Positions 24,366-33,580 of a DNA stretch of 64,000 nt are shown piece by piece. The stretch covers positions 3,940,369 to 4,004,368 of the forward strand of contig NZ_JACKXE010000001.1 in the NCBI RefSeq assembly GCF_014212315.1. The letters run 5' to 3'. The notes below the pieces were generated by a model, which saw only the letters and a list, made by a program, of their open reading frames with translations, was not told the origin of the DNA and did no database searches. The position numbers and the translations under genes are program-made. This DNA comes from Nocardioides luti (GTDB lineage: Bacteria; Actinomycetota; Actinomycetes; Propionibacteriales; Nocardioidaceae). How positions within the stretch are numbered: the first letter of the stretch is position 1; each line of letters starts with the position of its first letter.

Positions 24366-25471
24366 CCGCTCGTCCGGGGGTCGTAGCCCACGACGTCCTC
24401 GGGGCGCTCGGCGACCTCGGTGCCGTCGGTGCTGCGCACCACGACCCGGTCGACGCCGTCGACCGGGCCGAGCACGACGCGCAGCACGGCGCCGTCCCAC
24501 GTGGGGTCGGTGACGGTCCGGCCCTCGCGCACCGATCCGTCCTGCAGCCGCAGCGTCAGCGAGTCGACCGTGCGGTCGGGGTCGTAGACCGCCCACAGCC
24601 GCAACGTCGAGACGCGCCCGACCATGTCGTCGGGCAGGTGCAGGACACCGGTCATGTCGCGCAGCACGGGGCGGCCGGGCATCCGGCTGCTGACGATCCC
24701 GTCCGGCGTGCCGGTCGCCCAGCACAGCCGGTCCTCGCACGGGCCGACGTAGATCGAGCGGTGGTCGCGGACCAGCCCCGAGTAGTCGTAGACCGGCCGG
24801 TCGTCGAGCAGCACGGACGCGCGGCCGCGGTCGCCCGGGGTCAGCAGCCGGACGGAGGGGTACGGCGTCACCCCGTGCTCACCGAGCCGCAACGACTCGG
24901 CGGTCGGCGCGTCGGCGGTGTTGCCGAACCCGGTGCAGACCTCGGCCGACCGGAGCGCCCAGCCGTCGTCGCTGCGGACGTAGGTCGTGACGCTGCCGAG
25001 CGTGCCGTCCTCGTTGCCGAGCCGCAGGGTGGCGCGGTCGCCCGACTCGTCGAAGGCGAACGTGCCGGCGCCGTACTCCCGCGCGACCCCGGCCGGCCCG
25101 CGGAGCCGCTGCAGGTCGGGGACGAACTCGTCCTGGGAGCCGTCGAAGGCCACGGCGACCTGCTGCGGGCAGAGGAAGGTCGTGTCCACCGCCCGCCGGC
25201 TGTGGTCGGGGCCGGCGACGTCCGCGTCCTGGTTAAGAGCGGGCCAGAGCAGGGCGCCGGCGGTGACCGCGACGGCGACCCCGGCGGCCGCCGCGACCAG
25301 GACGGGGCCGTGGAGCAGTCGGGAGCGGCGGTCCGGCAGACCGCCGCCCGGGGTCAGGCCCCGCTCCCGGATCCGGGCGCGGGTCGCCCGGTGCAGCAGC
25401 GCCACGTCGACGTCGCGCTCCTCGGCGGTGGTGGCGAGGGCGTCGCGCAGGCGCGTCTCGAGGTCGTTCAC
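24362..25471 (-). CDS. Single-pass membrane protein paired with a SigE-family sigma factor
   Basis: The 369-residue protein starts at GTG 25471, overlapping the sigma gene stop by four bases (GTGA). Residues 1-50 are a charged cytoplasmic segment (LETRLRDALATTAEERDVDV), one membrane helix spans about residues 54-76, and the rest is extracytoplasmic with several Cys residues. The layout matches membrane proteins encoded directly after SigE-family ECF factors in actinobacteria, which are presumed anti-sigma regulators. There is no visible zinc-binding HxxxCxxC motif, so an anti-sigma role is inference from topology and coupling only. Confidence 0.75.
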   Translation of the reverse strand: MNDLETRLRDALATTAEERDVDVALLHRATRARIRERGLTPGGGLPDRRSRLLHGPVLVAAAAGVAVAVTAGALLWPALNQDADVAGPDHSRRAVDTTFLCPQQVAVAFDGSQDEFVPDLQRLRGPAGVAREYGAGTFAFDESGDRATLRLGNEDGTLGSVTTYVRSDDGWALRSAEVCTGFGNTADAPTAESLRLGEHGVTPYPSVRLLTPGDRGRASVLLDDRPVYDYSGLVRDHRSIYVGPCEDRLCWATGTPDGIVSSRMPGRPVLRDMTGVLHLPDDMVGRVSTLRLWAVYDPDRTVDSLTLRLQDGSVREGRTVTDPTWDGAVLRVVLGPVDGVDRVVVRSTDGTEVAERPEDVVGYDPRTSG

Positions 25472-25980
25472 AGCTCCTCCTTCAGGGCCCGGGACAGGGC
25501 GGCCAGGCCGCGCGACACGGTGGACTTGGCGGTGCCCGTGCTGACCCCCATCGCCTCGGCCACCTCGGCCAGCGGGAGGTCGAGCCAGTAGCGCAGCACC
25601 AGCGCCTCGCGCTGGCGGCGGGGCAGCCGGGCCAGCTCGTCGACGACGGCCTGGCGGTCGCCGTCCTCGCCGGGGGTCGTGGCCGGCACCGGCAGCAGGT
25701 GGGCCGAGCGGCGGGCGGTCTGGGCGCGCCGACCGCGGCTGCGGACGTCGTTCACGACGATCCGGTTGAGGTAGGCGACCACCTTGTCGGGGCCGCCGTG
25801 GAGCCGGCCGCGGTGGGCGTAGAGCCGGCAGAACGCCTCCTGCGCCACGTCCTCCGGGTCCGGGGCACCGAGCAGGGCGGCGAGGCGGGTCACGCGGCGG
25901 GCGTGGGCGTGGAACAGCGCGTCGAAGTCGGGCTCGTCCACGCGCGTTCCTGCCTCCCGGACGGTCGGGGCACGGTTCAT
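25468..25980 (-). CDS. SigE-family ECF RNA polymerase sigma factor
   Basis: The 170-residue protein starts at ATG 25980. Region 2 is at about residues 18-85 (FDALFHAHARRVTRLAALLG, then DPEDVAQEAFCRLYAHR), and region 4 at about 115-165 (LPRRQREALVLRYWLDLPLA, then AMGVSTGTAKSTVSRGLAAL). The size and region 4 wording fit the SigE/SigM-like group common in Streptomyces and Nocardioides. Translation is coupled to the membrane protein gene after it, which would co-produce a regulator. A 10-bp inverted repeat lies 11 bases upstream. Confidence 0.9.
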   Translation of the reverse strand: MNRAPTVREAGTRVDEPDFDALFHAHARRVTRLAALLGAPDPEDVAQEAFCRLYAHRGRLHGGPDKVVAYLNRIVVNDVRSRGRRAQTARRSAHLLPVPATTPGEDGDRQAVVDELARLPRRQREALVLRYWLDLPLAEVAEAMGVSTGTAKSTVSRGLAALSRALKEEL

Positions 25981-25991
25981 ACCCGGTCCTA

Positions 25992-26022
25992 CGCGCGAGG
26001 CCCCGAAAGGTTGCCTCGCGCG
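25992..26022. promoter_or_regulatory. Inverted repeat between divergent sigma factor and kinase genes
   Basis: CGCGCGAGGC (25992-26001) and GCCTCGCGCG (26013-26022) are perfect complements with an 11-base spacer. The pair lies in the 126-bp gap between the divergent starts at 25980 and 26107, so it could be a shared operator or a leader hairpin of the sigma transcript. Confidence 0.4.
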
Positions 26023-26106
26023 GCTCCGTCGCGATTCTGCCCGCTTCGGGGCTCCGGGCGTGGAATCATCGAGCGCGTTGCCACGGAGCTCGGACGGGGG
26101 TGAGGG

Positions 26107-27744
26107 ATGCTGCAGGAGGCAAGCCCCTTGCGGCGACGGCTGCTCGAGGTGGACGACCCCGACGTCCGCGCGCTGCAGATCGTCTTCACGCTCCTCTTCG
26201 TCCTCGACTTCGTGCTCCGCTTCGTCGGTGCCGCCGGGGTGGCGCTCCGGTCCTGGCCCACCGCCGGCCTGGTGCTGGCCCTGGTGCTGACCGTGTTCAC
26301 GCTGGTGCGCCCGGTCCGCCCGCGCACGACGGCCCTGGTCGCGCTGCTCCCGCTGCTCGACCTCGCGGCCCTCGGCCTGGGCCGCCTCAACCAGCAGGCC
26401 ACGGGCGCGGGCATCCTCGCGATCGTCCCCGCGCTGTGGCTCGGGCGTCAGCTGGGCCGTCGCGGCGCCGTCATCGCCGGCGCAGGGACGGTGCTGCTCG
26501 TCAGCGTCCCGGCGCTCGTCTACTTCGGCGTCGACGGCATCACGGTGTCGCGCTCGCTGCTCATCCCCGTCGTGACCACCTGGGCCGGGCTCGCGATCGC
26601 GTCGGCCCTGGAGAAGATGCGGGCCGCCTCCGACGTGGCCGAGGGGCGCGGGCACGAGCTGAACGCCGCCCTGGGCACGATCGACTACCAGCAGCGGTTC
26701 TCCGAGGCGATCCTCGACACCGTCGACGTCGGCCTGGTGCTGCTCGACGAGCGTGGCGCCTACCTCACGATGAACCGCCGCCACCAGGCGTTCATGGACC
26801 TCGCCTACCCGTCGGGGCACGCGGGCATGGCCGGCCAGCTCGGCCTGGTCTACGCCGAGGACGGCAAGCGGCCGCTCGTGCGCGAGGAGATGCCGACGTA
26901 CCGGGCGTCCCAGGGCGAGGAGTTCGACGACTTCCGGATGTGGATCGGTGACGACCCGGTCACCAACCGGGCGGTCTCCGTCTCGGCACGCACGGTCAAG
27001 CACCGCGACGGCAGCTTCGGGGGCGCCGCGCTGGCCTACAACGACGTCACGGACTTCATGCGCGCGCTGCAGGTCAAGGACGAGTTCGTCGCGTCGGTCT
27101 CGCACGAGCTGCGGACCCCGCTCACCTCGATCGTCGGCTACGTCAACATCCTCGAGGAGCGCGACGACCTCCCCACCGACGTGCACAGCCACCTGTCGGT
27201 CGTCTCGCGCAACACCACCCGCCTGCAGCGGCTGGTCGCCGACCTCCTCCACACCGCGCAGGTCGACGAGGGCCCGATGCAGGTACGCCGGGTGCCGACC
27301 GACCTGAGCAAGATCGTGCGCGACGCCGTCGAGGCGGCCACGCCGGCCGCCGCCGCCTCCGGGATCACCATCCACGCCGAGATGCCGGAGCGCCTGGAGG
27401 TGATGGTGGACGCCCAGCGGATGGCGCAGGTGGTGGACAACCTGATCTCCAACGCCATCAAGTACAGCCCCGACGGCGGCCGGGTCGACGTCTGCCTCGC
27501 GCTCGACGGCGGCAAGGTCGAGCTGGCCGTCAAGGACACCGGGCTCGGCATCGAGTCCTCCGACCGGGACCGGCTCTTCACCCGCTTCTTCCGCTCCGCG
27601 CACGCGACCAAGCAGTCCATCCAGGGCGTCGGCCTGGGGCTCAGCATCACGAAGTCGATCGTGGAGAGCCACGGCGGCCGGATCGAGGTCGAGAGCGAGC
27701 TCGGTCGCGGCAGCGAGTTCCGCGTCCGCATCCCGCGCGACTGA
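26107..27744 (+). CDS. PAS-domain membrane sensor histidine kinase
   Basis: The 545-residue protein starts at ATG 26107. Residues 20-170 contain about five hydrophobic segments. A PAS domain follows at about 200-320 (ILDTVDVGLVLLDERGAYLT). The phospho-acceptor is His333 in VSHELRTPLTSIVGYVNIL, and ATPase boxes NLISNAIKYSPDGG, DTGLGIESSD and GVGLGLSITKSIV complete the kinase. No response regulator is next to it. Its catalytic half resembles that of the MASE1 kinase at 17990, so the two may act on related regulators. The zur gene ends 33 bases beyond, convergent. Confidence 0.92.
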   Translation: MLQEASPLRRRLLEVDDPDVRALQIVFTLLFVLDFVLRFVGAAGVALRSWPTAGLVLALVLTVFTLVRPVRPRTTALVALLPLLDLAALGLGRLNQQATGAGILAIVPALWLGRQLGRRGAVIAGAGTVLLVSVPALVYFGVDGITVSRSLLIPVVTTWAGLAIASALEKMRAASDVAEGRGHELNAALGTIDYQQRFSEAILDTVDVGLVLLDERGAYLTMNRRHQAFMDLAYPSGHAGMAGQLGLVYAEDGKRPLVREEMPTYRASQGEEFDDFRMWIGDDPVTNRAVSVSARTVKHRDGSFGGAALAYNDVTDFMRALQVKDEFVASVSHELRTPLTSIVGYVNILEERDDLPTDVHSHLSVVSRNTTRLQRLVADLLHTAQVDEGPMQVRRVPTDLSKIVRDAVEAATPAAAASGITIHAEMPERLEVMVDAQRMAQVVDNLISNAIKYSPDGGRVDVCLALDGGKVELAVKDTGLGIESSDRDRLFTRFFRSAHATKQSIQGVGLGLSITKSIVESHGGRIEVESELGRGSEFRVRIPRD

Positions 27745-27776
27745 CGCCGTCGGCCCCAGCAACACCCGCGGGTGGG

Positions 27777-28187
27777 TCAGCCGCAGGCGGGGCAGGTCCC
27801 GAAGATCTCCAGCGTGTGGCTCACGTCGGAGAAGCCGTGCTCGCCGGCGATCGCGCGGGTCCAGCGCTCCACGGTCGGTCCCTCGACCTCCACGGTGGCG
27901 CCGCACGCGCGGCAGACCAGGTGGTGGTGGTGCGTGTCGGAGCAGCGGCGGTAGATCGCCTCGCCGTCCTCGGTGCGCAGCATGTCGACCTCGCCGGCCT
28001 CGGCCAGCCGCTGCAGCGTGCGGTAGACCGTGGCCAGCCCGACCGTCTCGCCGCGGCGGCCGAGCAGGTCGTGGATCTCCTGCGCCGAGCGGAAGTCCGC
28101 GAAGGACGAGAGGGCGTCCGCGACCGCGATCCGCTGGCGGGTCGGGCGCAGCGGCGGGGTGGCCGTCGGGCCGTCAGTGCTCGTCAT
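27777..28187 (-). CDS. zur: Zinc uptake regulator, Fur family
   Basis: The 136-residue protein starts at ATG 28187, inside the 3' end of znuB (12-bp overlap). Its winged helix has LATVYRTLQRLAEAGEVDML (residues 51-70), the Fur/Zur DNA-recognition helix. DTHHHHLVCRACG (residues 85-96) supplies sensor His residues and the first structural CxxC; CPAC (132-135) supplies the second. Fur-family members with this layout linked to znu genes are Zur, which represses zinc uptake when zinc is plentiful. Being last in the znu operon it would regulate its own synthesis through the two boxes upstream of znuA. Confidence 0.92.
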   Translation of the reverse strand: MTSTDGPTATPPLRPTRQRIAVADALSSFADFRSAQEIHDLLGRRGETVGLATVYRTLQRLAEAGEVDMLRTEDGEAIYRRCSDTHHHHLVCRACGATVEVEGPTVERWTRAIAGEHGFSDVSHTLEIFGTCPACG

Positions 28188-29181
28188 AGTGCTTCCCGTG
28201 GGGTGCGTGGCGGTGTCCGTCGTGGACGTAGTCCACGTGGTCCCCGTGCGGGACGGCCACGTGGCCGCAGGCCGAGCCGTGCTCGTGCGGGTGCGGGTCG
28301 GTCTCGAGGTGGGCGTCCGGGTCCGCGACGTCGTGGTGGGCGGGGAACGGCGCGTGCAGGCGCTGGCGGTGCCGCAGCCAGACACCGAGCGGCCAGGTGA
28401 CCACGAAGCCCGCCAGCGAGAGCAGCACGATCGTGGGGCCGGGGGACACCGAGACGCCGGCGGGCACCACGGCGGCGATGGACAGGCCGCCGACGGAGGC
28501 CAGGGTGCCGAGCAGCATGGCGGAGACCAGCGTGGTGCGGAACGAGCGCGCGAGCTGCTGGGAGGTCGCCACCGGCACGACCATCAGGGCCGAGACGAGC
28601 AGCAGCCCGACCGTGCGCATCGCGACGGTGACCGTGACGGCGGCGAGCACGGCCACGAGCAGGTTGTAGGCCCGCACGTTGAGCCCGGCGACCCGGGCGA
28701 ACTCCTGGTCCTGGGCCACGGCGAACAGCTGCGGCGACAGCCCGACCGCCGTGCCGATGACCACGGCGGCCAGCACCATCGTCACGACCACGTCGGTGGA
28801 GGAGATCGTGGTGATGGCGCCGAAGAGGTACTGCTGCAGCCGCGAGGCGCTCTGCCCGGCCAGCCCGGTGACCAGCACGCCGCCGGCGAGGCCCCCGTAG
28901 AAGAGCAGCGCGAGGGCGACGTCGCCGTTCGTGTGGCCGCGCTCGCGGATCACCTCGATCAGGATCGCGCCGAGCACCGCGACGACGACGGCCGTCCACG
29001 TGGGCGACGTGCCGGTCAGCAGCCCGAGCGCCACCCCGGTCACGGCCACGTGGCCGATGCCGTCGCCCATCAGGGCGAGGCGTCGCTGGACCAGGTAGGT
29101 GCCGATCGCCGGGGCCGCGAGCCCCGTGAAGAGGGCGGCGAGCAGGGCCCGCTCCATGAAGGGGAGGGTGAAGACGTCCAT
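28174..29181 (-). CDS. znuB: Zinc ABC transporter permease with His-rich tail
   Basis: The 335-residue protein starts at ATG 29181, overlapping the znuC stop by one base. Residues 1-275 hold about eight membrane helices of the ABC-3 family (MERALLAALFTGLAAPAIGT, then LALMGDGIGHVAVTGVALG). The last 60 residues, from about HAPFPAHHDVADPDAHLETD onward, are exceptionally rich in His and Asp/Glu; typical family members end soon after the last helix. A cytoplasmic metal-buffering tail is the likely reading. It forms the channel for zinc import with ZnuC and ZnuA. The start of zur lies within the tail coding region. Confidence 0.93.
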   Translation of the reverse strand: MDVFTLPFMERALLAALFTGLAAPAIGTYLVQRRLALMGDGIGHVAVTGVALGLLTGTSPTWTAVVVAVLGAILIEVIRERGHTNGDVALALLFYGGLAGGVLVTGLAGQSASRLQQYLFGAITTISSTDVVVTMVLAAVVIGTAVGLSPQLFAVAQDQEFARVAGLNVRAYNLLVAVLAAVTVTVAMRTVGLLLVSALMVVPVATSQQLARSFRTTLVSAMLLGTLASVGGLSIAAVVPAGVSVSPGPTIVLLSLAGFVVTWPLGVWLRHRQRLHAPFPAHHDVADPDAHLETDPHPHEHGSACGHVAVPHGDHVDYVHDGHRHAPHGKHYDEH

Positions 29182-30029
29182 CAGGCACCGGCCTCTCGTC
29201 GGACCGGGGGATCGAGCGGGGAGCCGACGTGCGGGGCGTGGTCGTGCCGCTCCGGGGGATGGTGGTGGTGGTGCGTGTGCGCCTCGCCGAAGTCGGGCGA
29301 GTGCACCTCGTGGTCGGCCAGCGGAGGACCGTCGTACGCCACGCGCCCGTCGCGCATCACCACGGCCCGGTCGACGAGGGGGGCCAGCGGCCCGAGCTCG
29401 TGGGCGACGAGCACGATCGTGGCGCCGCGCTCCTTGAGCTGGCGCAGCGCGTCGGCCAGCGCGTGCTGGTTGGGCAGGTCCACGCCCGCGGTCGGCTCGT
29501 CGAGGAAGAACAGGTCGGGCTCGCCGGCCAGCGCCCGGGCGATCAGGGCGCGCTGCTGCTGGCCGCCGGAGAGCTGGGAGACGCCGTCGCGGGCCCGGTC
29601 CTGGAGACCGACCACGCGGAGCGCCTCGTCGATCGCGCTCCGGTCCGCGCGGGAGAGGGGGCGCAGCAGCCGGCGCCGGGTCAGGCGGCCGGACGCGACC
29701 ACCTCCCACACCGAGGCGGGGACGCCCGAGGTGGCGCTGGTGCGCTGGGGCACGAAGCCGACCCGGTGCCAGGCGTGGAAGTCGGCGAAGGGCGTGCCGA
29801 AGAGCTCGAGCTCGCCGACCGCGAGCGGCCGCAGGCCGGTGAGGGCGCGGACCAGCGTGGACTTGCCGGAGCCGTTGGCGCCCATCAGCGCCACGAACTC
29901 GCCGGAGCGGACGGCCAAGTCGATGCCGCGCAGCACGGGACGCCCGCCGATGGCGACGGCGCCGCCGACCAGGTGCACGGGCACCGCGTCGCCGGGCGCG
30001 CTCGGGGAGGTGCCGGGGGTGGTGGTCAC
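29181..30029 (-). CDS. znuC: Zinc ABC transporter ATP-binding protein with His-rich tail
   Basis: The 282-residue protein starts at GTG 30029, overlapping the znuA stop by four bases. Walker A is GANGSGKST (residues 50-58), the signature is QLSGGQQQR, and Walker B is LFFLDEPTAG followed by the H-loop VAHELG. About 40 extra C-terminal residues carry a cluster HTHHHHH and further His residues, like the tail on ZnuB. The enzyme powers zinc import at the cytoplasmic membrane. Spacing and overlaps show a single polycistronic unit with znuA and znuB. Confidence 0.94.
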   Translation of the reverse strand: MTTTPGTSPSAPGDAVPVHLVGGAVAIGGRPVLRGIDLAVRSGEFVALMGANGSGKSTLVRALTGLRPLAVGELELFGTPFADFHAWHRVGFVPQRTSATSGVPASVWEVVASGRLTRRRLLRPLSRADRSAIDEALRVVGLQDRARDGVSQLSGGQQQRALIARALAGEPDLFFLDEPTAGVDLPNQHALADALRQLKERGATIVLVAHELGPLAPLVDRAVVMRDGRVAYDGPPLADHEVHSPDFGEAHTHHHHHPPERHDHAPHVGSPLDPPVRREAGA

Positions 30030-30904
30030 GAGCAGCCGTTCGCCTTCTCCAGCGCGTGCAGGTTGTCGGTCATGATCGAGAGGTAGTCCGCGTCCTCGTC
30101 GTCGGCCGTGAGCCCCTCGAGGGGGTCGAGCACCGCGGCGGTGATGCCCATGTCGTCGGCCAGCGACTGCGTCAGCCGGGGGCTGACGAGCCGCTCGCCG
30201 AAGACCGTGGTGATCCCGTCGCTGCGGATCAGGTCCTGCAGCTTCGCCAGGTCGGCCGGGGTCGGCTCGGCGTCGGGGGAGAGGCCGGCGATCGGTGCCA
30301 TGTCGAGACCGTACTTGGCGAGGTAGCCGAAGGCGTCGTGCGAGACCACGATCGTGGTGCGCTCGCAGTCGGCCAGGCCGTCGGCGTACGCCGTGTCGAG
30401 GTCCTCGAGGTCGCTGCGGAGGTCCGCGGCGTTGGTGCGGTAGGTGTCGGCGTGGTCGGGGTCGAGGTCCGCGAGGTGCTTGGCCACGGCGTCACCCAGG
30501 GCCGCCATCCGCAGCGGGTCCTGCCAGAAGTGCGGGTTCACCTGCCCGTCGGCGTAGTCCTCGAGCTCGACCACGTCGGTCGCGTCGAGCACGTCGCCGG
30601 TCGAGTTCTGGTCGACGGCAGCGTCGACCGCGGGCTGGAAGCCGGACTCGTAGACGACCAGGTCGGCCCCCGCCACCGCGGCGGTCTCGCGGATCGTGAG
30701 CTCGAGGTCGTGCGGCTCCTTGCCCGGCGCGGTGAGGTTCTGCACGGTCCCGAGGTCGCCGGCGACCCGCTGCGCGACGTACTCCAGCGGGTAGAACGCG
30801 GTCGCGACCTGGATGCCGGCGGTGTCCGACCCGGTGAAGGCGGCGCAGCCGCCGAGCACCAGCGAGCCGGACAGGCAGGCGACCGCGAGCGGTATCAGCT
30901 TCAT
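30026..30904 (-). CDS. znuA: Zinc ABC transporter substrate-binding lipoprotein
   Basis: The 292-residue protein starts at ATG 30904. The signal MKLIPLAVACLSGSLVLGGC ends in a lipobox. Metal ligands of the cluster A-I fold are visible: EPHDLEL, NPHFWQDP and VVSHDAFGY each give a His, with an acidic ligand later (VLDPLEG). The His-rich loop common in ZnuA proteins is absent, and acidic residues are frequent instead. It captures zinc outside the membrane for ZnuBC. An upstream in-frame extension has no support, because two Zur boxes occupy that region. It heads the znuACB-zur operon. Confidence 0.94.
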   Translation of the reverse strand: MKLIPLAVACLSGSLVLGGCAAFTGSDTAGIQVATAFYPLEYVAQRVAGDLGTVQNLTAPGKEPHDLELTIRETAAVAGADLVVYESGFQPAVDAAVDQNSTGDVLDATDVVELEDYADGQVNPHFWQDPLRMAALGDAVAKHLADLDPDHADTYRTNAADLRSDLEDLDTAYADGLADCERTTIVVSHDAFGYLAKYGLDMAPIAGLSPDAEPTPADLAKLQDLIRSDGITTVFGERLVSPRLTQSLADDMGITAAVLDPLEGLTADDEDADYLSIMTDNLHALEKANGCS

Positions 30905-30918
30905 GAGAACGATTCTCA
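30904..30918 (-). promoter_or_regulatory. Zur box 1
   Basis: TGAGAACGATTCTCA is a 15-bp near-perfect palindrome of the Zur type, abutting the znuA start codon. Its position at the start would block transcription or initiation when zinc is bound. Confidence 0.75.
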
Positions 30919-30924
30919 AGAGAT

Positions 30925-30939
30925 TGAGAATGATTGTCA
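30925..30939 (-). promoter_or_regulatory. Zur box 2
   Basis: TGAGAATGATTGTCA closely matches the actinobacterial Zur consensus (TGA-A-TGAT--TCA pattern). It is 21 bases from box 1, two helical turns, so two dimers could bind on the same face. It also could affect the divergent monooxygenase gene, which starts 107 bases away. Confidence 0.75.
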
Positions 30940-30955
30940 ACTCGTCCATCACCCG

Positions 30956-31030
30956 TTGGTTGAGGAGGTTGCGCAGCACCGGCCCGCCCGGTGGTTGAGG
31001 AGGTTGCGCAGCAACCGTCTCGAAACCACC
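30956..31030. repeat. Dispersed copy of the 51-bp family repeat, inverted
   Basis: A full 41-bp unit at 30990-31030 begins GGTGGTTGAGGAGGTTGCGC and ends CAACCGTCTCGAAACCACC, the reverse complement of the units at 6220-6440. A left-half fragment stands at 30956-30980. It lies between the divergent znuA and monooxygenase genes. Confidence 0.8.
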
Positions 31031-31045
31031 CGTACCCTCGGGCCC

Positions 31046-31366
31046 ATGCTGGTCGTGAGCAGGTTCCGGGTGTCCGAGGCCGAGGCGGGGGAGTTCCGTC
31101 CGGGCCTCCAGCGCGCGCACGAGGCGCTGGCCGAGCGCCCGGGGTACGCCGCCGGCTGGATCGGCCGCAACCTCGACGACCCGTCCCTGTGGACGCTGGT
31201 CACCACGTGGGAGAACGTCGGCGCCTACCGCCGCGCGCTGTCGGCGTACGACGTCAAGCTGCACGCGGTGCCGCTGCTGAGCCGTGCGATCGACGAGCCC
31301 AGCGCCTACGAGGTCGTCGAGCCGGGGTCCGACCTCAATATCCAGCAGACACGGTCGTTAGGCTGA
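31046..31366 (+). CDS. Antibiotic-biosynthesis-monooxygenase-like (dimeric alpha-beta barrel) protein
   Basis: The 106-residue protein starts at ATG 31046. MLVVSRFRVSEAEAGEFRPG and the later GYAAGWIGRNLDDPSLWTLV segment give the beta-alpha-beta pattern with the WTLVTTWE strand typical of ABM-domain proteins. Members are small cofactor-free oxygenases, haem-degrading enzymes or stress proteins. The haem-ligand signature of IsdG-type proteins is not clear, so no reaction is assigned. It precedes glyS by 51 bases in the same direction. Confidence 0.78.
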   Translation: MLVVSRFRVSEAEAGEFRPGLQRAHEALAERPGYAAGWIGRNLDDPSLWTLVTTWENVGAYRRALSAYDVKLHAVPLLSRAIDEPSAYEVVEPGSDLNIQQTRSLG

Positions 31367-31417
31367 GTGCTTCTCCTGACCGGCAGCCAGCCGGCCGGAC
31401 CACCGAAAGGCACCCCC

Positions 31418-32815
<1,398 letters not shown>

Positions 32816-32841
32816 GCCGGTTGCTCGGGCACACTGACCCC

Positions 32842-33525
32842 ATGTTCGCTCTCCCGAGCCGTCTGGCCGCGCTCGCGCTCGCCGGTGCGCTGGTCCTGAC
32901 GGGCTGCTCCGGCAGCGACGACTCCCCGAAGGCCGACCCCAGCACCTCGTCCTCGACGTCCGCGTCGGGGTCGACGTCGCCGAGCGCCGAGGACTCGCCG
33001 TACCTCCCCGTCCCCGACGGCGTCGAGCTCACGCCGCAGGGCAGCGAGCTCAAGGTCGGCGAGAAGGCCACCGTCGCCTACGAGCCGCGCCAGGACACCG
33101 TCGGCGTCCTCGACATCACGATCGACCGGATCGAGGAGACGACGTTCAAGAAGTCGTTCGCCGGCTGGAAGCTCGACAAGGCGACGAAGAAGACGACCCC
33201 GTACTTCGTGCGGGCCACGATCACGAACGTCGGCGACACCGACCTCGGTGGCCGCGACGTGCCGCTCTACATCGTGGACGGCAACAACACGCTGATCGAG
33301 GCGTCGGCGTTCGCGAGCACCTTCAAGCCGTGCATGCCGGGCACCTTCCCCAAGAAGTTCAAGCAGGGGAAGACCGCCGACGTCTGCCTGGTCTACCTCT
33401 CGCCCGACCACGGCGAGCTGACCGCGGTGAGCTTCCGCCCGACGCAGGACTTCGACCCGATCACCTGGGAGGGCCAGCTCAAGGAGCCCAAGCCGGTCGG
33501 CAACGGCGGTGCCAAGGGCGGCTGA
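32842..33525 (+). CDS. Lipoprotein of unknown function
   Basis: The 227-residue protein starts at ATG 32842. Its signal RLAALALAGALVLTGC ends in a lipobox at Cys22. A Ser/Thr-rich linker of about 30 residues follows. The body has beta strands reading DTVGVLDITIDRIEE and TPYFVRATITNVGDTDLGG, the pattern of Ig-like DUF4352-type domains, and one Cys pair (KPCMPG, ADVCLVY). It is anchored outside the membrane. The gene follows glyS by 26 bases and precedes dusB by 55 bases, so one transcript is possible. Confidence 0.78.
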   Translation: MFALPSRLAALALAGALVLTGCSGSDDSPKADPSTSSSTSASGSTSPSAEDSPYLPVPDGVELTPQGSELKVGEKATVAYEPRQDTVGVLDITIDRIEETTFKKSFAGWKLDKATKKTTPYFVRATITNVGDTDLGGRDVPLYIVDGNNTLIEASAFASTFKPCMPGTFPKKFKQGKTADVCLVYLSPDHGELTAVSFRPTQDFDPITWEGQLKEPKPVGNGGAKGG

Positions 33526-33580
33526 GCCGTCCGGGGCACCGGATTTGGGCGGGGTCGGGGAGTGCGCGGAGAATGAGCGC

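Noticed and set aside
18339..24740. Very long minus-strand open frame of over 2100 codons
   Set aside because: It runs across several real genes on both strands and is a by-product of high GC. Its translation is Arg/Ala/Pro-rich with no domain.
25192..25260. Intact zinc anti-sigma motif in the sigma-factor partner
   Set aside because: The segment around the membrane helix has no HxxxCxxC arrangement, so the protein is not called a ZAS-type anti-sigma factor.
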